A DNA stretch of 62,260 nucleotides. It comes from Oscillospiraceae bacterium (lineage in GTDB: Bacteria; Bacillota; Clostridia; Lachnospirales; Lachnospiraceae). This document shows positions 42,258-50,798 of this stretch, one piece after another. Where the stretch lies: NCBI GenBank assembly GCA_021771715.1, contig JAETOO010000021.1, forward strand, positions 1 to 62,260. The letters are read 5' to 3'. Within the stretch, counting starts at the first letter, position 1. Every line of letters begins with the position of its first letter. A model generated the notes under the pieces. The model saw only the letters and a list, made by a program, of their open reading frames with translations, made no database searches and was not told the DNA's origin. Both the position numbers and the translations under genes were made by a program.

Positions 42258-43964
42258 TCAGTCCTCCACCTCTCCGAGTTTCGAGCGATACGTGAAAATC
42301 CACACTGCAAACAGTACCATCCACCCGATCTTTCCGACCGAGCTGACAATCCCTGAAATCTCCGCGTTTACAATCCCGGCCAGCAGACCGACGATGCCAA
42401 ACAGTCCCATGACAATGTAAACGACCGCCACATAGCTGCTCGCGGAGCCATAGCTCTCGCCCTCCAGCGCATTCGCGCGGAAAGTGCCGAGCATTGCAAA
42501 ATAGCTGAAATAGTACATGATCACCATCATCGTAGCCGTAATCATAATCACCAGCGTGATCACAGCCGCGATAATCATGCCCTGCGCCCCTGACACCCAC
42601 GCCGAAACGGTAAGCGCCACGGAAATCACCAGGCCGGCGATCATCACCAGGCCGTTTTTGATCAGCCCGATCACCACGACCACCTTGATAATGGCAAATC
42701 CGGCTCCTGACATCTCCTCCTCTTTCGTCCGAACCGCCAGGACAATCGCCCACAAGCCGATGCACAGCAGCAAGTCCGGAACGTGCAGGACCAGATTTAT
42801 AATCACCTCATCCGTGTCCAGCTTCGCCATCAGATTCAACAGCTGGTCCATATAGCCCGTCAACTGCTGCGGCATTGAGAAACCGGAGATCAGCCGCATG
42901 ATCAGCGAAAAGTTCAGCTCCTTCATAAAAATTGCGGCCACGGATCCCGCCAGATACACGGTCTGCAGCACCGCGACAAGCAGCAGCAAGGGGGAACGAA
43001 GCGCCCGTCTCGACTCCGCCTTAATCTTCCCGCTCATAAAGCTGAGATTTCTCGCCGGACCGCCCGGCATGCCATTCGGCCTTGCCGCGCCGCCCATCAT
43101 ATTCGGCGACCGCATACCGCTGCCCGGCATATTGGAAGCCCGCATGTCGCCCGGTGCGTTTGAGGGCCGCATACCAGCCGGCACATTCGAGCCTCGCATG
43201 CCACCCGGTACATTAGAGCCCCGCACACCGCCCGGTGCATTGGAACCTCTCACACCGCCCGGCACGCCCGAAGCTCTCTGCGCATCCTGCCTTGCGCCCG
43301 GCTGTCCGTTCATACCTGCCGCTCCTCCCGGACGATTCGCACTGCCCTGAGGATTCGCGGATCTTCTCGGGCCGCCCGCCGCATTCTGTGCATTCGCAGC
43401 GCCGGCTCTCTCACCTGCAGGCATCCCCTGCATCGCCGACCGTCTGCGCGCGTCAGCCGACGCACTGCCCGGTCTGCCTGCCGTGCTGCCCGGGCGCCTT
43501 GCCGCGGACCCGTTGATATCTCTTCGGATCATGCCCGTCGCATCCCCTGCTCCCGGCATCTCCTGATTGTTTCCCTGACCGTAGATCTGAGGAGCCCCGT
43601 GCGTCCTGTGGCTCGTCCTCATCTGAGACCGCTCCGCCGTCCGCTCCTGGCTGTGCACTCCCCGCTTCGTCTCCTCCCTTGCAGGAGGCTCCTGCTGCTC
43701 CGCACTCTTTTCATCCGGGATCTGTGCCGCCTTGTCATTCTGCCCGTCCGTCTTTGTTCTCGGCTGCCGCTCCTTCTCTGACGCCTGCTCCGAGACAACC
43801 GCCTCCGCCTGATCCGGCGCCGTCACCCCGGCCAGTTCAAGATCCGGCTCGACTATGCCCTCATTATGTGTATCCTCATCCAGACTCAGATAGGGATTCC
43901 CACACACTTCGCAGACTGTACTATCGTCATCATCCAGATTTCCGCAAATAATACACCGCTTCAT
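42258..43964 (-). CDS. zinc-ribbon membrane protein with low-complexity linker
   Basis: A 568-residue protein in three parts. Residues 1-25 form a zinc ribbon (C4, C7, C18, C21: CIICGN and CEVCGNPY). Residues 30-310 are disordered, Gly/Pro/Arg/Ala/Asn-rich and include a run of six 9-residue units of type G-G-V/M-R-G-S-N-A/V-P (about 230-280). The last 260 residues contain five or six membrane helices (LLLLVAVLQTVYLAGSVAAIF, DLLLCIGLWAIVLAV, AIIKVVVVIGLIKNGLVMIAG). No enzyme motif. This architecture recurs in Firmicutes without known function. AGGAG-type bases precede the ATG. Confidence 0.8.
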   Translation of the reverse strand: MKRCIICGNLDDDDSTVCEVCGNPYLSLDEDTHNEGIVEPDLELAGVTAPDQAEAVVSEQASEKERQPRTKTDGQNDKAAQIPDEKSAEQQEPPAREETKRGVHSQERTAERSQMRTSHRTHGAPQIYGQGNNQEMPGAGDATGMIRRDINGSAARRPGSTAGRPGSASADARRRSAMQGMPAGERAGAANAQNAAGGPRRSANPQGSANRPGGAAGMNGQPGARQDAQRASGVPGGVRGSNAPGGVRGSNVPGGMRGSNVPAGMRPSNAPGDMRASNMPGSGMRSPNMMGGAARPNGMPGGPARNLSFMSGKIKAESRRALRSPLLLLVAVLQTVYLAGSVAAIFMKELNFSLIMRLISGFSMPQQLTGYMDQLLNLMAKLDTDEVIINLVLHVPDLLLCIGLWAIVLAVRTKEEEMSGAGFAIIKVVVVIGLIKNGLVMIAGLVISVALTVSAWVSGAQGMIIAAVITLVIMITATMMVIMYYFSYFAMLGTFRANALEGESYGSASSYVAVVYIVMGLFGIVGLLAGIVNAEISGIVSSVGKIGWMVLFAVWIFTYRSKLGEVED

Positions 43965-44038
43965 TACCTGATCCTCCTATTTCCCTCACAACACGGCAAG
44001 CCGCAAGAACTTTATGCAAACGCTTCGCTTTTTGCTCG

Positions 44039-44137
44039 TTAAGAATCTGCTACGCAGATTCTTAAATTATACCGTATAACACAAAGCAGGGCAAGCGAAA
44101 AGTGGCGCAAAACTGTACTTTTTCGTTTGCGCCACTT
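44039..44137. terminator. two perfect hairpins between divergently ended genes
   Basis: TTAAGAATCTGC/GCAGATTCTTAA (44039-44065), then AAGTGGCGCAAA/TTTGCGCCACTT (44100-44137). The second lies 19 bases behind the aminotransferase stop and is followed leftward by TTCGCTTG; it is the likely terminator. The first may protect or insulate the zinc-ribbon gene. Confidence 0.6.
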
Positions 44138-44155
44138 GTCAGATGTCTTATTTTT

Positions 44156-45439
44156 TTACTTTTCCAGGAGCTTTTCTGCGGATGCCAGCTTTACGCAGAC
44201 TACGAACAGCTCTGCGGCCTGCTGGAGTTCTTCGGAGGTGGGGAAGGACGGGGCGATACGGATGTTGCTGTCATGCGGGTCCTTTCCGTACGGGTAGGTC
44301 GCGCCGGCGCCTGTCAGGACGAGGCCGGCCTCCTTCGCAAGCGACACGATCCGCTTCGCGCAGCCGTCCAGGGAATTGAAGGAGATGAAGTAGCCTCCCT
44401 TCGGGTTCGTCCAGGTGCCGATCTCCAGGCCGCCGAGGCCGGACTCCAGCGTGCCAAGCACCGCCTGGAACTTCGGCCGGAGGATGGCCGCGTGCTTGCG
44501 CATGTGCTCATGCATTCCGTCCATATCCTTGAAGAACCGCACGTGGCGCAGCTGATTCAGCTTGTCATGTCCGATCGTCTGATATTTCATCGACCGCCTC
44601 GCATCCGCCAGGTTCGCCTCCGACGCCGCCATCGCCGCGATTCCGGAGCCCGGGAAGCTGACCTTGGAGGTCGAGATAAACTTGTACACCATATCCTCAT
44701 TTCCGACCTTCTCGCACTCGGTCAGAAGCTCCGGAATCACATCCTGGTCATCTTCGTACAGATGGTGGATGGAATACGCATTGTCCCAGAAAATGCGGAA
44801 ATCGGGAGCCGCCGGTTTAAGCCGCGCAAAGCGCAGAACGGTCTCATCGGAATAGGACGTGCCCGTCGGGTTCGAGTACTTCGGCACACACCAGATGCCT
44901 TTCACAGCCGGATCCTCGGAGACGAGCTTTTCTACCATGTCCATATCCGGGCCGGTCTCGAGCAGCGGGACGTTGATCATCTTGATGCCGAAGAACTCCG
45001 TGATGCCGAAATGGCGGTCATAGCCGGGAACCGGGCAGAGGAACTTCACCTCGTCGAGCTTCGCCCACGGCGTATGCCCGCAGACGCCCATCGACATCGC
45101 GCGCGCCACCGTGTCAAACATGACATTCAGACTCGAGTTGCCGTAGATCAGAATGTTCTTCTCCGGCACCTCCGACATGTCTGCGAGCAGCCGTCTCGCC
45201 TCCGGAATGCCGTCCATAATGCCGTAGTTTCTGCAGTCCACGCCTGCCTCGCACACCATATCCGCGCTGCTGTTCAGCACATCCATCATCCCGTTTGAAA
45301 GGTCGAGCTGCGCCTTTGACGGCTTGCCGCGCGACATGTCCAGCTTGATCCCCTTCTCCTGAAACGCTCTGTATTTCGCTTCCATTGCGGCCCTCTCCCG
45401 CAGAAGCTCCTCTCGGGTCATTTCCTTGTATGGCTTCAT
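44156..45439 (-). CDS. class I aminotransferase, aspartate type 1c (PF12897-like)
   Basis: A PLP enzyme of 427 residues. The pattern YGIMDGIPEARRLLADM, NSSLNVMFDTVARAM, GYDRHFGITEFFGI, PKYSNPTGTSYSDE and the PLP lysine in FISTSKVSFPGSG, with RIAPSFP for the carboxylate Arg, fit the aspartate aminotransferase subgroup found in actinobacteria and clostridia rather than classical AspC. Probably transfers amino groups between aspartate/alanine and 2-oxoglutarate. Start 45439 has GGAGG eight bases upstream. It is a single gene with a strong terminator. The gap 45440-45598 shows nothing. Confidence 0.88.
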   Translation of the reverse strand: MKPYKEMTREELLRERAAMEAKYRAFQEKGIKLDMSRGKPSKAQLDLSNGMMDVLNSSADMVCEAGVDCRNYGIMDGIPEARRLLADMSEVPEKNILIYGNSSLNVMFDTVARAMSMGVCGHTPWAKLDEVKFLCPVPGYDRHFGITEFFGIKMINVPLLETGPDMDMVEKLVSEDPAVKGIWCVPKYSNPTGTSYSDETVLRFARLKPAAPDFRIFWDNAYSIHHLYEDDQDVIPELLTECEKVGNEDMVYKFISTSKVSFPGSGIAAMAASEANLADARRSMKYQTIGHDKLNQLRHVRFFKDMDGMHEHMRKHAAILRPKFQAVLGTLESGLGGLEIGTWTNPKGGYFISFNSLDGCAKRIVSLAKEAGLVLTGAGATYPYGKDPHDSNIRIAPSFPTSEELQQAAELFVVCVKLASAEKLLEK

Positions 45440-45598
45440 ATTGTATCCTCCGGTGATAAATTTTTTCAAGGACATGGCAAAACTGCCGCATCCCTCCTCC
45501 TCAGTGCAGCTGCCTTCCCTTTGCATATGCGGGGGAAATGCAGCTTTGTCTTTGCTTGGCGGACAAGTGTTCGCCTGCAAAAATCCGCTTTTCCTATT

Positions 45599-45991
45599 TT
45601 ATCCCCGGAATGCCGATTCGTCAAGCTTTTTTGCCTTATATTGCGAAAGTTCCACCTGGTCCTCCACCTCGAGATCGCGCTCTCCCGCCAGGGATTCCAG
45701 GTGGTGGCGGAACTCGTGCAGGAGCACCTTGCGGATCTGCACCGAAAGCGATTCGTCGGAGAGATGCGGAAAGCACTTCTCAAAAGAGCCGTAGTACAGC
45801 ACGACAAAGCGCCCCAGATAGCGGTCCCGATGGTATTCCCCCAAAATAAAAAGGTCATGATCCACCGCAGCCGGATGCAGCCGGCTGTATTCGCGGACCA
45901 TGACTCCCGCATTCAGTTCCCGGAAAAATTCTTCCGGGAACGTATCTGCGATCTCATACGCCTTTTCCTCGAACGCTTCAAATGACATCAT
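45599..45991 (-). CDS. zincin-like metallopeptidase (PF06262)
   Basis: A 130-residue one-domain protein with the motif HEFRHHLESLAGERDLEVED, where HExRH and a downstream Glu bind zinc and act in catalysis. Two strands (VDHDLFILGEYH, GRFVVLYYGSFEKCF) precede it, as in the minimal zincin family. No signal peptide, so intracellular. It overlaps the preceding 60-residue gene by 4 bp (ATGA) and ends the XpaC-TelA cluster, so it may process a component of that system. The substrate is unknown. Confidence 0.85.
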   Translation of the reverse strand: MMSFEAFEEKAYEIADTFPEEFFRELNAGVMVREYSRLHPAAVDHDLFILGEYHRDRYLGRFVVLYYGSFEKCFPHLSDESLSVQIRKVLLHEFRHHLESLAGERDLEVEDQVELSQYKAKKLDESAFRG

Positions 45992-46170
45992 ACAATCTGC
46001 CCCATCAGCAGGCAGGTCCTGCTGTGCTCACATTTGCCCCATGCGCAGTCCGAGGAGAGGATCTCCCTTGACCCGTCCTCCTTCACGCACACCTCACAGA
46101 TAACCATGCGAGACTGATTCTGCAGCTTGCAAAACCCGCTCACAAACTCTTCCGTCACATTTTCTTCCAT
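45988..46170 (-). CDS. 60-residue cysteine-rich protein
   Basis: Starts MEENVTEEFVSGFCKLQ and ends WGKCEHSRTCLLMGQIV. Five or more cysteines (CKLQ, CEVCV, DCAWGKCEHSRTC) suggest a small zinc or iron-sulphur protein. Start 46170 has GGGGCAGAAC upstream, a weak site. The stop overlaps the zincin start by 4 bp, so translation is coupled. Not recognised; it might deliver or sense metal for the neighbouring metallopeptidase. Confidence 0.6.
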   Translation of the reverse strand: MEENVTEEFVSGFCKLQNQSRMVICEVCVKEDGSREILSSDCAWGKCEHSRTCLLMGQIV

Positions 46171-46207
46171 AACAGTTCTGCCCCGTCTGTTCTTTCCGCC
46201 GGACAGC

Positions 46208-47395
46208 TCACTCGTCCCGCTTTTTCCTCTCGCCGAGCTTCTCACTCGCTCCGCTCTTTATCTCGCCGAGCTTCTCGCTCGCTCCATTCTTCATCTCGCC
46301 GAACCGCTCGCTTGCTCCGCTGTACATCTCGCCGAGCTTCTCGCTCGCTCCATTTCTCATCTCGCCAAGCTTCTCGCTCGCTCCGTTCTTCATCTCACCA
46401 AGCCGTTCACTTGCTCCGCTGTACATCTCGCCGAGCTTCTCGCTCGCTCCGCTCTTCATCTCGCCGAACCGCTCGCTTGCCCCGTTCTTCATCTCGCCGA
46501 ACCGCTCGCCCGTCTCCGTCATGAACACGTCAATCCGCTCGCCCGCGCTGCTCATGAACGACTCAAAGTGCGCGTCCGCCTCGACTCTGAATTCCTCCAG
46601 TTTCCTCGACATGGCATGCTTCAGCCGCGCAAACGACTCCCTATGCTGCGTCGACACAGCCGTAGGATTTCGCCTCAGCAGGCCGCGGATCGAATCTGAG
46701 TACGCGTCCTGGAGTCTCGCCTTTTTCTCCCCGGCACTGATATACAGCTCGCGCAGCTCCTGTGCAATCTGCGCTCTCGCCCTGCCGCCGGCTCCTGACA
46801 GCGCCGCCTCGAGCTCTTCCTTCTTCTCGCCCAGGCGCCTCAGCTCCTCGGTGAGGCGCTCGCTGCGCACCAGCAGATCCCGCAGGCGCAGAGCCGCATT
46901 GAACGACGTCACAAAATCAACCGTGAGCACCGGCGTCATGACCAGCACGATCAGCTGCACATACCGCTCCTCAACCGCCAGAACCAGCTCCTCAATGCGC
47001 ACATGCAGGACGTCCACCACCAACACCGTCATCACGCCCCAGCAGAGCGTCGACATGAGGCACACGTAGCCCTGCAGATTCAGAAATTTGTCCGAATAGT
47101 CCCAGTAGCGCACCCCGAACAGCCGCTCCATCACATATCCGGTCACATATTCCAGCACAGTCGCCGACACCATCCCGACAACGCACATGGCCGGAATATT
47201 GCCGCGCACCGGGATCGTCACGACGAGAATGCAGATCGCGCCGCTCCCGTAGATCGGAAGAAACGGCCCCTTCAGAAATCCGCGGTTTACCAGCTTCCTC
47301 CGGCACACGGACACGTACGCGCTCTCCCACACCCATCCCAAAAAACAGTAAATATAGAAAAACAGGATCCACTGCGACAGCGTATACTCCGCCAT
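46208..47395 (-). CDS. PF06541 membrane protein with 11-residue repeat tail
   Basis: Residues 1-160 contain five membrane helices and match the putative ABC-transporter type IV family PF06541 (FYIYCFLGWVWESAY, RGFLKGPFLPIYGSGA, LEYVTGYVMERLFGVRYWDYSD, LQGYVCLMSTLCWG). Residues 165-285 are a charged coiled coil. Residues 290-390 are eight to nine 11-residue repeats of type G-A-S-E-K/R-L/F-G-E-M-x-N/S. Eleven-residue periodicity is seen in membrane-binding amphipathic helices and LEA-like proteins, so the tail may lie on the membrane or protect it. Part of the XpaC-TelA cluster, 31 bp behind the small 42-residue gene. Confidence 0.82.
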   Translation of the reverse strand: MAEYTLSQWILFFYIYCFLGWVWESAYVSVCRRKLVNRGFLKGPFLPIYGSGAICILVVTIPVRGNIPAMCVVGMVSATVLEYVTGYVMERLFGVRYWDYSDKFLNLQGYVCLMSTLCWGVMTVLVVDVLHVRIEELVLAVEERYVQLIVLVMTPVLTVDFVTSFNAALRLRDLLVRSERLTEELRRLGEKKEELEAALSGAGGRARAQIAQELRELYISAGEKKARLQDAYSDSIRGLLRRNPTAVSTQHRESFARLKHAMSRKLEEFRVEADAHFESFMSSAGERIDVFMTETGERFGEMKNGASERFGEMKSGASEKLGEMYSGASERLGEMKNGASEKLGEMRNGASEKLGEMYSGASERFGEMKNGASEKLGEIKSGASEKLGERKKRDE

Positions 47396-47426
47396 TCTTT
47401 CCCTCCCTTTTGCAATCGGAAGCCTT

Positions 47427-47555
47427 CTACTCCTCGTCCTCTTCCTCGCCGCCGATCGCGCCGCCTACCACGGAAGAGATGGTCGCCGCCACCACGACAA
47501 CCGCCACAATCACCACAAACAAAATCAACACTGCAATCAAAATTCCTGTCTCCAT
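47427..47555 (-). CDS. 42-residue single-pass membrane protein
   Basis: Starts METGILIAVLILFVVIVAV, continues with six Val/Ala-rich residues and ends GGAIGGEEEDEE. It is one membrane helix of about 25 residues with an acidic tail. GAAAGGAAG lies about ten bases before the ATG. It lies between telA/the MITE and the PF06541 gene in the same direction. Codon use is normal. The position in a TelA/XpaC cluster suggests a small accessory subunit, which is inference. Confidence 0.7.
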   Translation of the reverse strand: METGILIAVLILFVVIVAVVVVAATISSVVGGAIGGEEEDEE

Positions 47556-47599
47556 ACCGTCACCGCTTCCTTTCCCTGTCAATGGTGGAATCTCCTGCC

Positions 47600-47765
47600 C
47601 TAGAGCGTGTTTGAAAAATCATTCCCATGATCTGCACTCCCCATTTTGCGGGAGATTTGCCCCTCATTCGGTCGACGTAGCCCGCTACGCCTCCCTCATT
47701 CGGAACAAATCTCCCACAAACTGTGAAGCACATCTCACGGAAAGCCTTTTTCAAACACGCTCTAG
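47600..47765. mobile_element. 166-bp MITE with 19-bp perfect terminal inverted repeats
   Basis: CTAGAGCGTGTTTGAAAAA at 47600-47618 and its exact complement at 47747-47765. A TA step just inside each flank suits TA target duplication (IS630/mariner type). Inside lie GGGAGATTTG/CAAATCTCCC and a GTAGC-CC-GCTAC centre flanked by two copies of CTCATTCGG, so the whole element can fold on itself. No transposase. It sits between telA and the 42-residue gene. Confidence 0.8.
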
Positions 47766-47832
47766 CATAACACGAAACTCCGCCCTGTCTATGCCTCTGC
47801 AATTACCAGAAGCTTTGCCCTGGCCTCTCCGA

Positions 47833-48981
47833 TCAGCCGTGGATCTCCAGCAGCTTGTTCTTGAGCTCCAGCTCCATCCGGGCCAGCTCAGCCTCCGCGC
47901 TGCGGCGCTTCTGGCGTCCGTCCTCCTGGATCTTCATGACCTCGTCGAACGTAGAGATCAGAGACTGGTTCGTCGTCTTGAGCGTCTCCAGATCGACGAC
48001 TCCGCGCTCCGCCTCCTTCGCAGACTCGATCGTCGCAGTCTTGAGCGCCGCGGCATTCTTGCGCAGGAGCTCATTCGTCATATCCGTCACCTCGCGCTGC
48101 GCGCGCGCCGCCTGGTTCGCGTGCTCGACGCCGAGCGCGATCACCATCTGGCTCTTCCAGAGCGGAATCGTGTTGACCACCGTGGACTGAATTTTCTCGA
48201 TCATCACCGTGTCGCTGGACTGGACCAGACGGATCTGCGGCGCCGTCTGAATCGCGATCATGCGGGTCAGCTCGAGATCGTGAATCTTCTTCTCGAAGCG
48301 GTCGCACATCGCCTCCAGATCCTTTGCCGCCTGCGCATCCTCCGGGAGATTGCTCTTCTTCGCCTTCTCCACCAGCTCGGCCAGCTCCGTCGCGCGCACC
48401 TCAGCAAGGCGCTTCTTGCCCGCGAGTATGTACATCGAGAGCTCCTTAAAGTACGACAGATTCAGGCCGTACATCTTGTCCAGGATCGCGACATCCTTCA
48501 TCAGCTGGCGCTGATGGCCCTCCAGCACCTCACAGATATTCTCCACGTTCGCTTCCGCTTTATCATATTTTGCCTTCATCACCGTCAGCTTATTCGCCGA
48601 CTTCTTAAACAGGCCCAAAAAGCCCTTCTCCTCCTCCTCGACGTCAAAGCTCTTCAGCTCCGACACGAGGCTCGAGATCATGTCGCCGACCTCGCCGAGA
48701 TCCTTTGTCCGCACATTTTTCAGCGCATTCTCCGAAAAATCCGCCATCTTACGCTGCGTGCCGACACCATACTGCAGGATGCCGTTTGTATTGTGGATGT
48801 CGATCTGGCGGCTGAAATCATCCACCATCCGGCGCTCCTCGTCGCTCAGGATGCTGTCGTCCAACTGCGGCTCCACCGCCTTCTCCTCCTGTACAAGCTC
48901 CTCCTTCTTCTCCGGAACCGGCTCTCCAAAGCTCAGAACCGGCGCAGGTGCATCCGCAAACTCCTTAAACTGCTCCTCCAT
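47833..48981 (-). CDS. TelA/KlaA-family toxic anion resistance protein
   Basis: A 382-residue soluble, helical protein of PF05816: DDFSRQIDIHNTNGILQYG, FLGLFKKSANKL, YDKAEANVENICEVLEGHQ and LVQSSDTVMIEKIQSTVVNTIPLWKS. Relatives are tied to tellurite or cell-envelope stress resistance, and to XpaC/TerD networks, by an unknown mechanism. No membrane helix. It follows the XpaC gene by 51 bp in the same unit. Confidence 0.92.
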   Translation of the reverse strand: MEEQFKEFADAPAPVLSFGEPVPEKKEELVQEEKAVEPQLDDSILSDEERRMVDDFSRQIDIHNTNGILQYGVGTQRKMADFSENALKNVRTKDLGEVGDMISSLVSELKSFDVEEEEKGFLGLFKKSANKLTVMKAKYDKAEANVENICEVLEGHQRQLMKDVAILDKMYGLNLSYFKELSMYILAGKKRLAEVRATELAELVEKAKKSNLPEDAQAAKDLEAMCDRFEKKIHDLELTRMIAIQTAPQIRLVQSSDTVMIEKIQSTVVNTIPLWKSQMVIALGVEHANQAARAQREVTDMTNELLRKNAAALKTATIESAKEAERGVVDLETLKTTNQSLISTFDEVMKIQEDGRQKRRSAEAELARMELELKNKLLEIHG

Positions 48982-49032
48982 ACGCTTTCTCCTCCTTATC
49001 GCCTCACAGCGCTTTGTATTGCATATTTTTCC

Positions 49033-50502
49033 CTACTTTGTATCCATCCCAAAATCGCTCTTTGTCAGTCCTTCCTGCGCGAGCATCGTGTTCAGCACGC
49101 TGATGTCCGCCGAGATATCCCAGGCTTTCTCCTCAAAAAGACTGTCCAGCAGTCTCCCGAACGCGTCGTTCAAAGTGTCCAGCGCCGCCTCGATCTCCCG
49201 CTTCGTCGTCTCGATGTTCTCACCCTGCACCGGCTGCTCGCTCAGCTCGCAGTACGCATCCAGCAGCTTCCGCGTCGTCGGCAGATAATAGCTCATCATC
49301 TTTCTCAGGTCGTCCACGATATCCGGATCCTTCTCCGCCTCGGTAAAAATGCGCGCCACCACAAGCTCCATCCGATCCAGCTTCCCCGAGATCTCCTCAT
49401 CCGGAATCCGGTCATTGCACACATGGATATGCCGGATATACTCCCGGCCTTCCTCGAGCAGCGCCTCGCACTCCGGAGAGAGCTTGCTGCCCGGCGACGT
49501 CGCCCGGACATCGCGCTTGCTCTCCGCGCTCTCCTGCTCCGGTTTCCTGTCCTTGTCCCGGCGCTTCTGCTCCTTGTCCCCGCGCTGTTCTCCGGCCAGC
49601 TCCCGCGCCACATACGCCTCCTGCGTCGTCAGATACTGCCGGTACGTCTCCTTGTCCGTGATCAGGCACGTCTCCTTCTGATCCAGATAGCCCTGCGGGA
49701 AAAAGCCCTGACGAATCATCCGGCGCAGATCCTTGCGCACAAATTTGCTGCTCTCACCGACCGAGGAGGCCAGCTCCTCAATCAGGCAGAAGGTCCGCTC
49801 CCCGAGCACCTCCGTGTATCTGCGGAACCGCGTCGCCAGCCCGACCTTCTCGCTGCCCTTGTGTCCCAGAAGCATGGAACCGCCAAACAGCACGCCCAGG
49901 ATGCTCATCGGCAGCGCCATACTGAAGCTGGTCGTCAACCCGACCGCCGCCAGGATCGCCAGCGACAGCCCGAACATCCCCCCGAACGAGTAGCCTGTCC
50001 ACTTCATCACTCTGCCGCTCACCAACCCCGGCGCCTTCAGTTTTTTCCGCACCGGATGGTACTCTCTGGACCGCCGCTGCTCCACATTGCGCCGGATCCG
50101 CTCCGCCGCCTCGTGTCTGCCTCTGCCGTCCACCGTGCCGTGCAGCACCTCCGCTTCCCCGGCAGCCTCCGACACCTTCTCCCGACTGATCCGCTCTCTC
50201 CCGCGCGCACCGTTCCGATCGCTCCCCTCGCGGCCCGACCTGCCATCCCGGCCTCTCCCGGCCGCGCCGAAACCGTCCTCCCGACCGCTCCTGTCTCTCT
50301 CAAACACGCCTCCGCGGCCGCTCCGGCTGCTTCCTGTCCCTACTCCAAGGGACTCCCGCAGGACATCCTCGACGCTGTCCACGGCGCCGTTTACCACCCG
50401 CGTGATCGTGCTGCTGAGCTGCGAGAAATCACCGCTGTCCACTGCATCCTGCACAAGATTTTTAATCTGATCTCCTGCGTCAGACCAGTCCATCTTTGTC
50501 AT
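49033..50502 (-). CDS. XpaC-family protein (PF10112, 5-bromo-4-chloroindolyl phosphate hydrolysis)
   Basis: A 489-residue protein with an N-terminal helix (DQIKNLVQDAVDSGDF), a Gly/Arg/Ser-rich linker (about 55-150), two adjacent membrane helices (about 172-215: GGMFGLSLAILAAVGL and ALPMSILGVLFGGSML) and a C-terminal helical domain typical of PF10112 (EVLGERTFCLIEELAS, KDLRRMIRQGFFPQGYLD, YLPTTRKLLDAY). The family name comes from a B. subtilis phenotype, not from an enzyme activity shown in the protein. First gene of the XpaC-TelA-membrane protein-zincin cluster. Confidence 0.9.
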   Translation of the reverse strand: MTKMDWSDAGDQIKNLVQDAVDSGDFSQLSSTITRVVNGAVDSVEDVLRESLGVGTGSSRSGRGGVFERDRSGREDGFGAAGRGRDGRSGREGSDRNGARGRERISREKVSEAAGEAEVLHGTVDGRGRHEAAERIRRNVEQRRSREYHPVRKKLKAPGLVSGRVMKWTGYSFGGMFGLSLAILAAVGLTTSFSMALPMSILGVLFGGSMLLGHKGSEKVGLATRFRRYTEVLGERTFCLIEELASSVGESSKFVRKDLRRMIRQGFFPQGYLDQKETCLITDKETYRQYLTTQEAYVARELAGEQRGDKEQKRRDKDRKPEQESAESKRDVRATSPGSKLSPECEALLEEGREYIRHIHVCNDRIPDEEISGKLDRMELVVARIFTEAEKDPDIVDDLRKMMSYYLPTTRKLLDAYCELSEQPVQGENIETTKREIEAALDTLNDAFGRLLDSLFEEKAWDISADISVLNTMLAQEGLTKSDFGMDTK

Positions 50503-50584
50503 AAACTATCTTCTCCCCAGTCCTTTGCCATGCCTGTTCCGCCCGCGCAAAGGCATGATCTGCGCTCTGCGCCATTTGTTTTCG

Positions 50585-50613
50585 AGTATAACACCTTCTA
50601 TTCTATTGCGCAA
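50585..50613 (-). promoter_or_regulatory. promoter of the XpaC-TelA cluster
   Basis: TTGCGC, 17 bases and TATACT with a TGT extension on the minus strand. Confidence 0.6.
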
Positions 50614-50716
50614 GCAAAGAACTCCTGATTTCAGTAAAAGTGATAAGGGGTTATCATTTTCCCGGCGGTGGCTGAGCTTCAAACAAGGAAAGCAAACACT
50701 GCTGCAATAGAAAAAC

Positions 50717-50743
50717 AGGGCAGCTGTCTTTCGGCAGCCGCCC
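50717..50743 (-). terminator. terminator of the NlpC/P60 gene
   Basis: GGGCGGCTG pairs with CAGCTGCCC (one wobble), followed leftward by TGTTTTTC. The remaining gap down to 50614 is AT-rich and empty. Confidence 0.7.
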
Positions 50744-50798
50744 CATCTGATCTCTGTCTTCTGTTTTTACTCTCTGTTTTCAGCCTAAGCTCTGTCAC

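Noticed and set aside
47560..47802. 80-codon frame across the MITE
   Set aside because: Encoded by the palindromic element; no start signal and the peptide is only the translation of terminal repeats.
47410..50628. 1072-codon plus-strand frame opposite telA and xpaC
   Set aside because: Crosses the MITE and two genes with clear families; composition is that of an antisense shadow.
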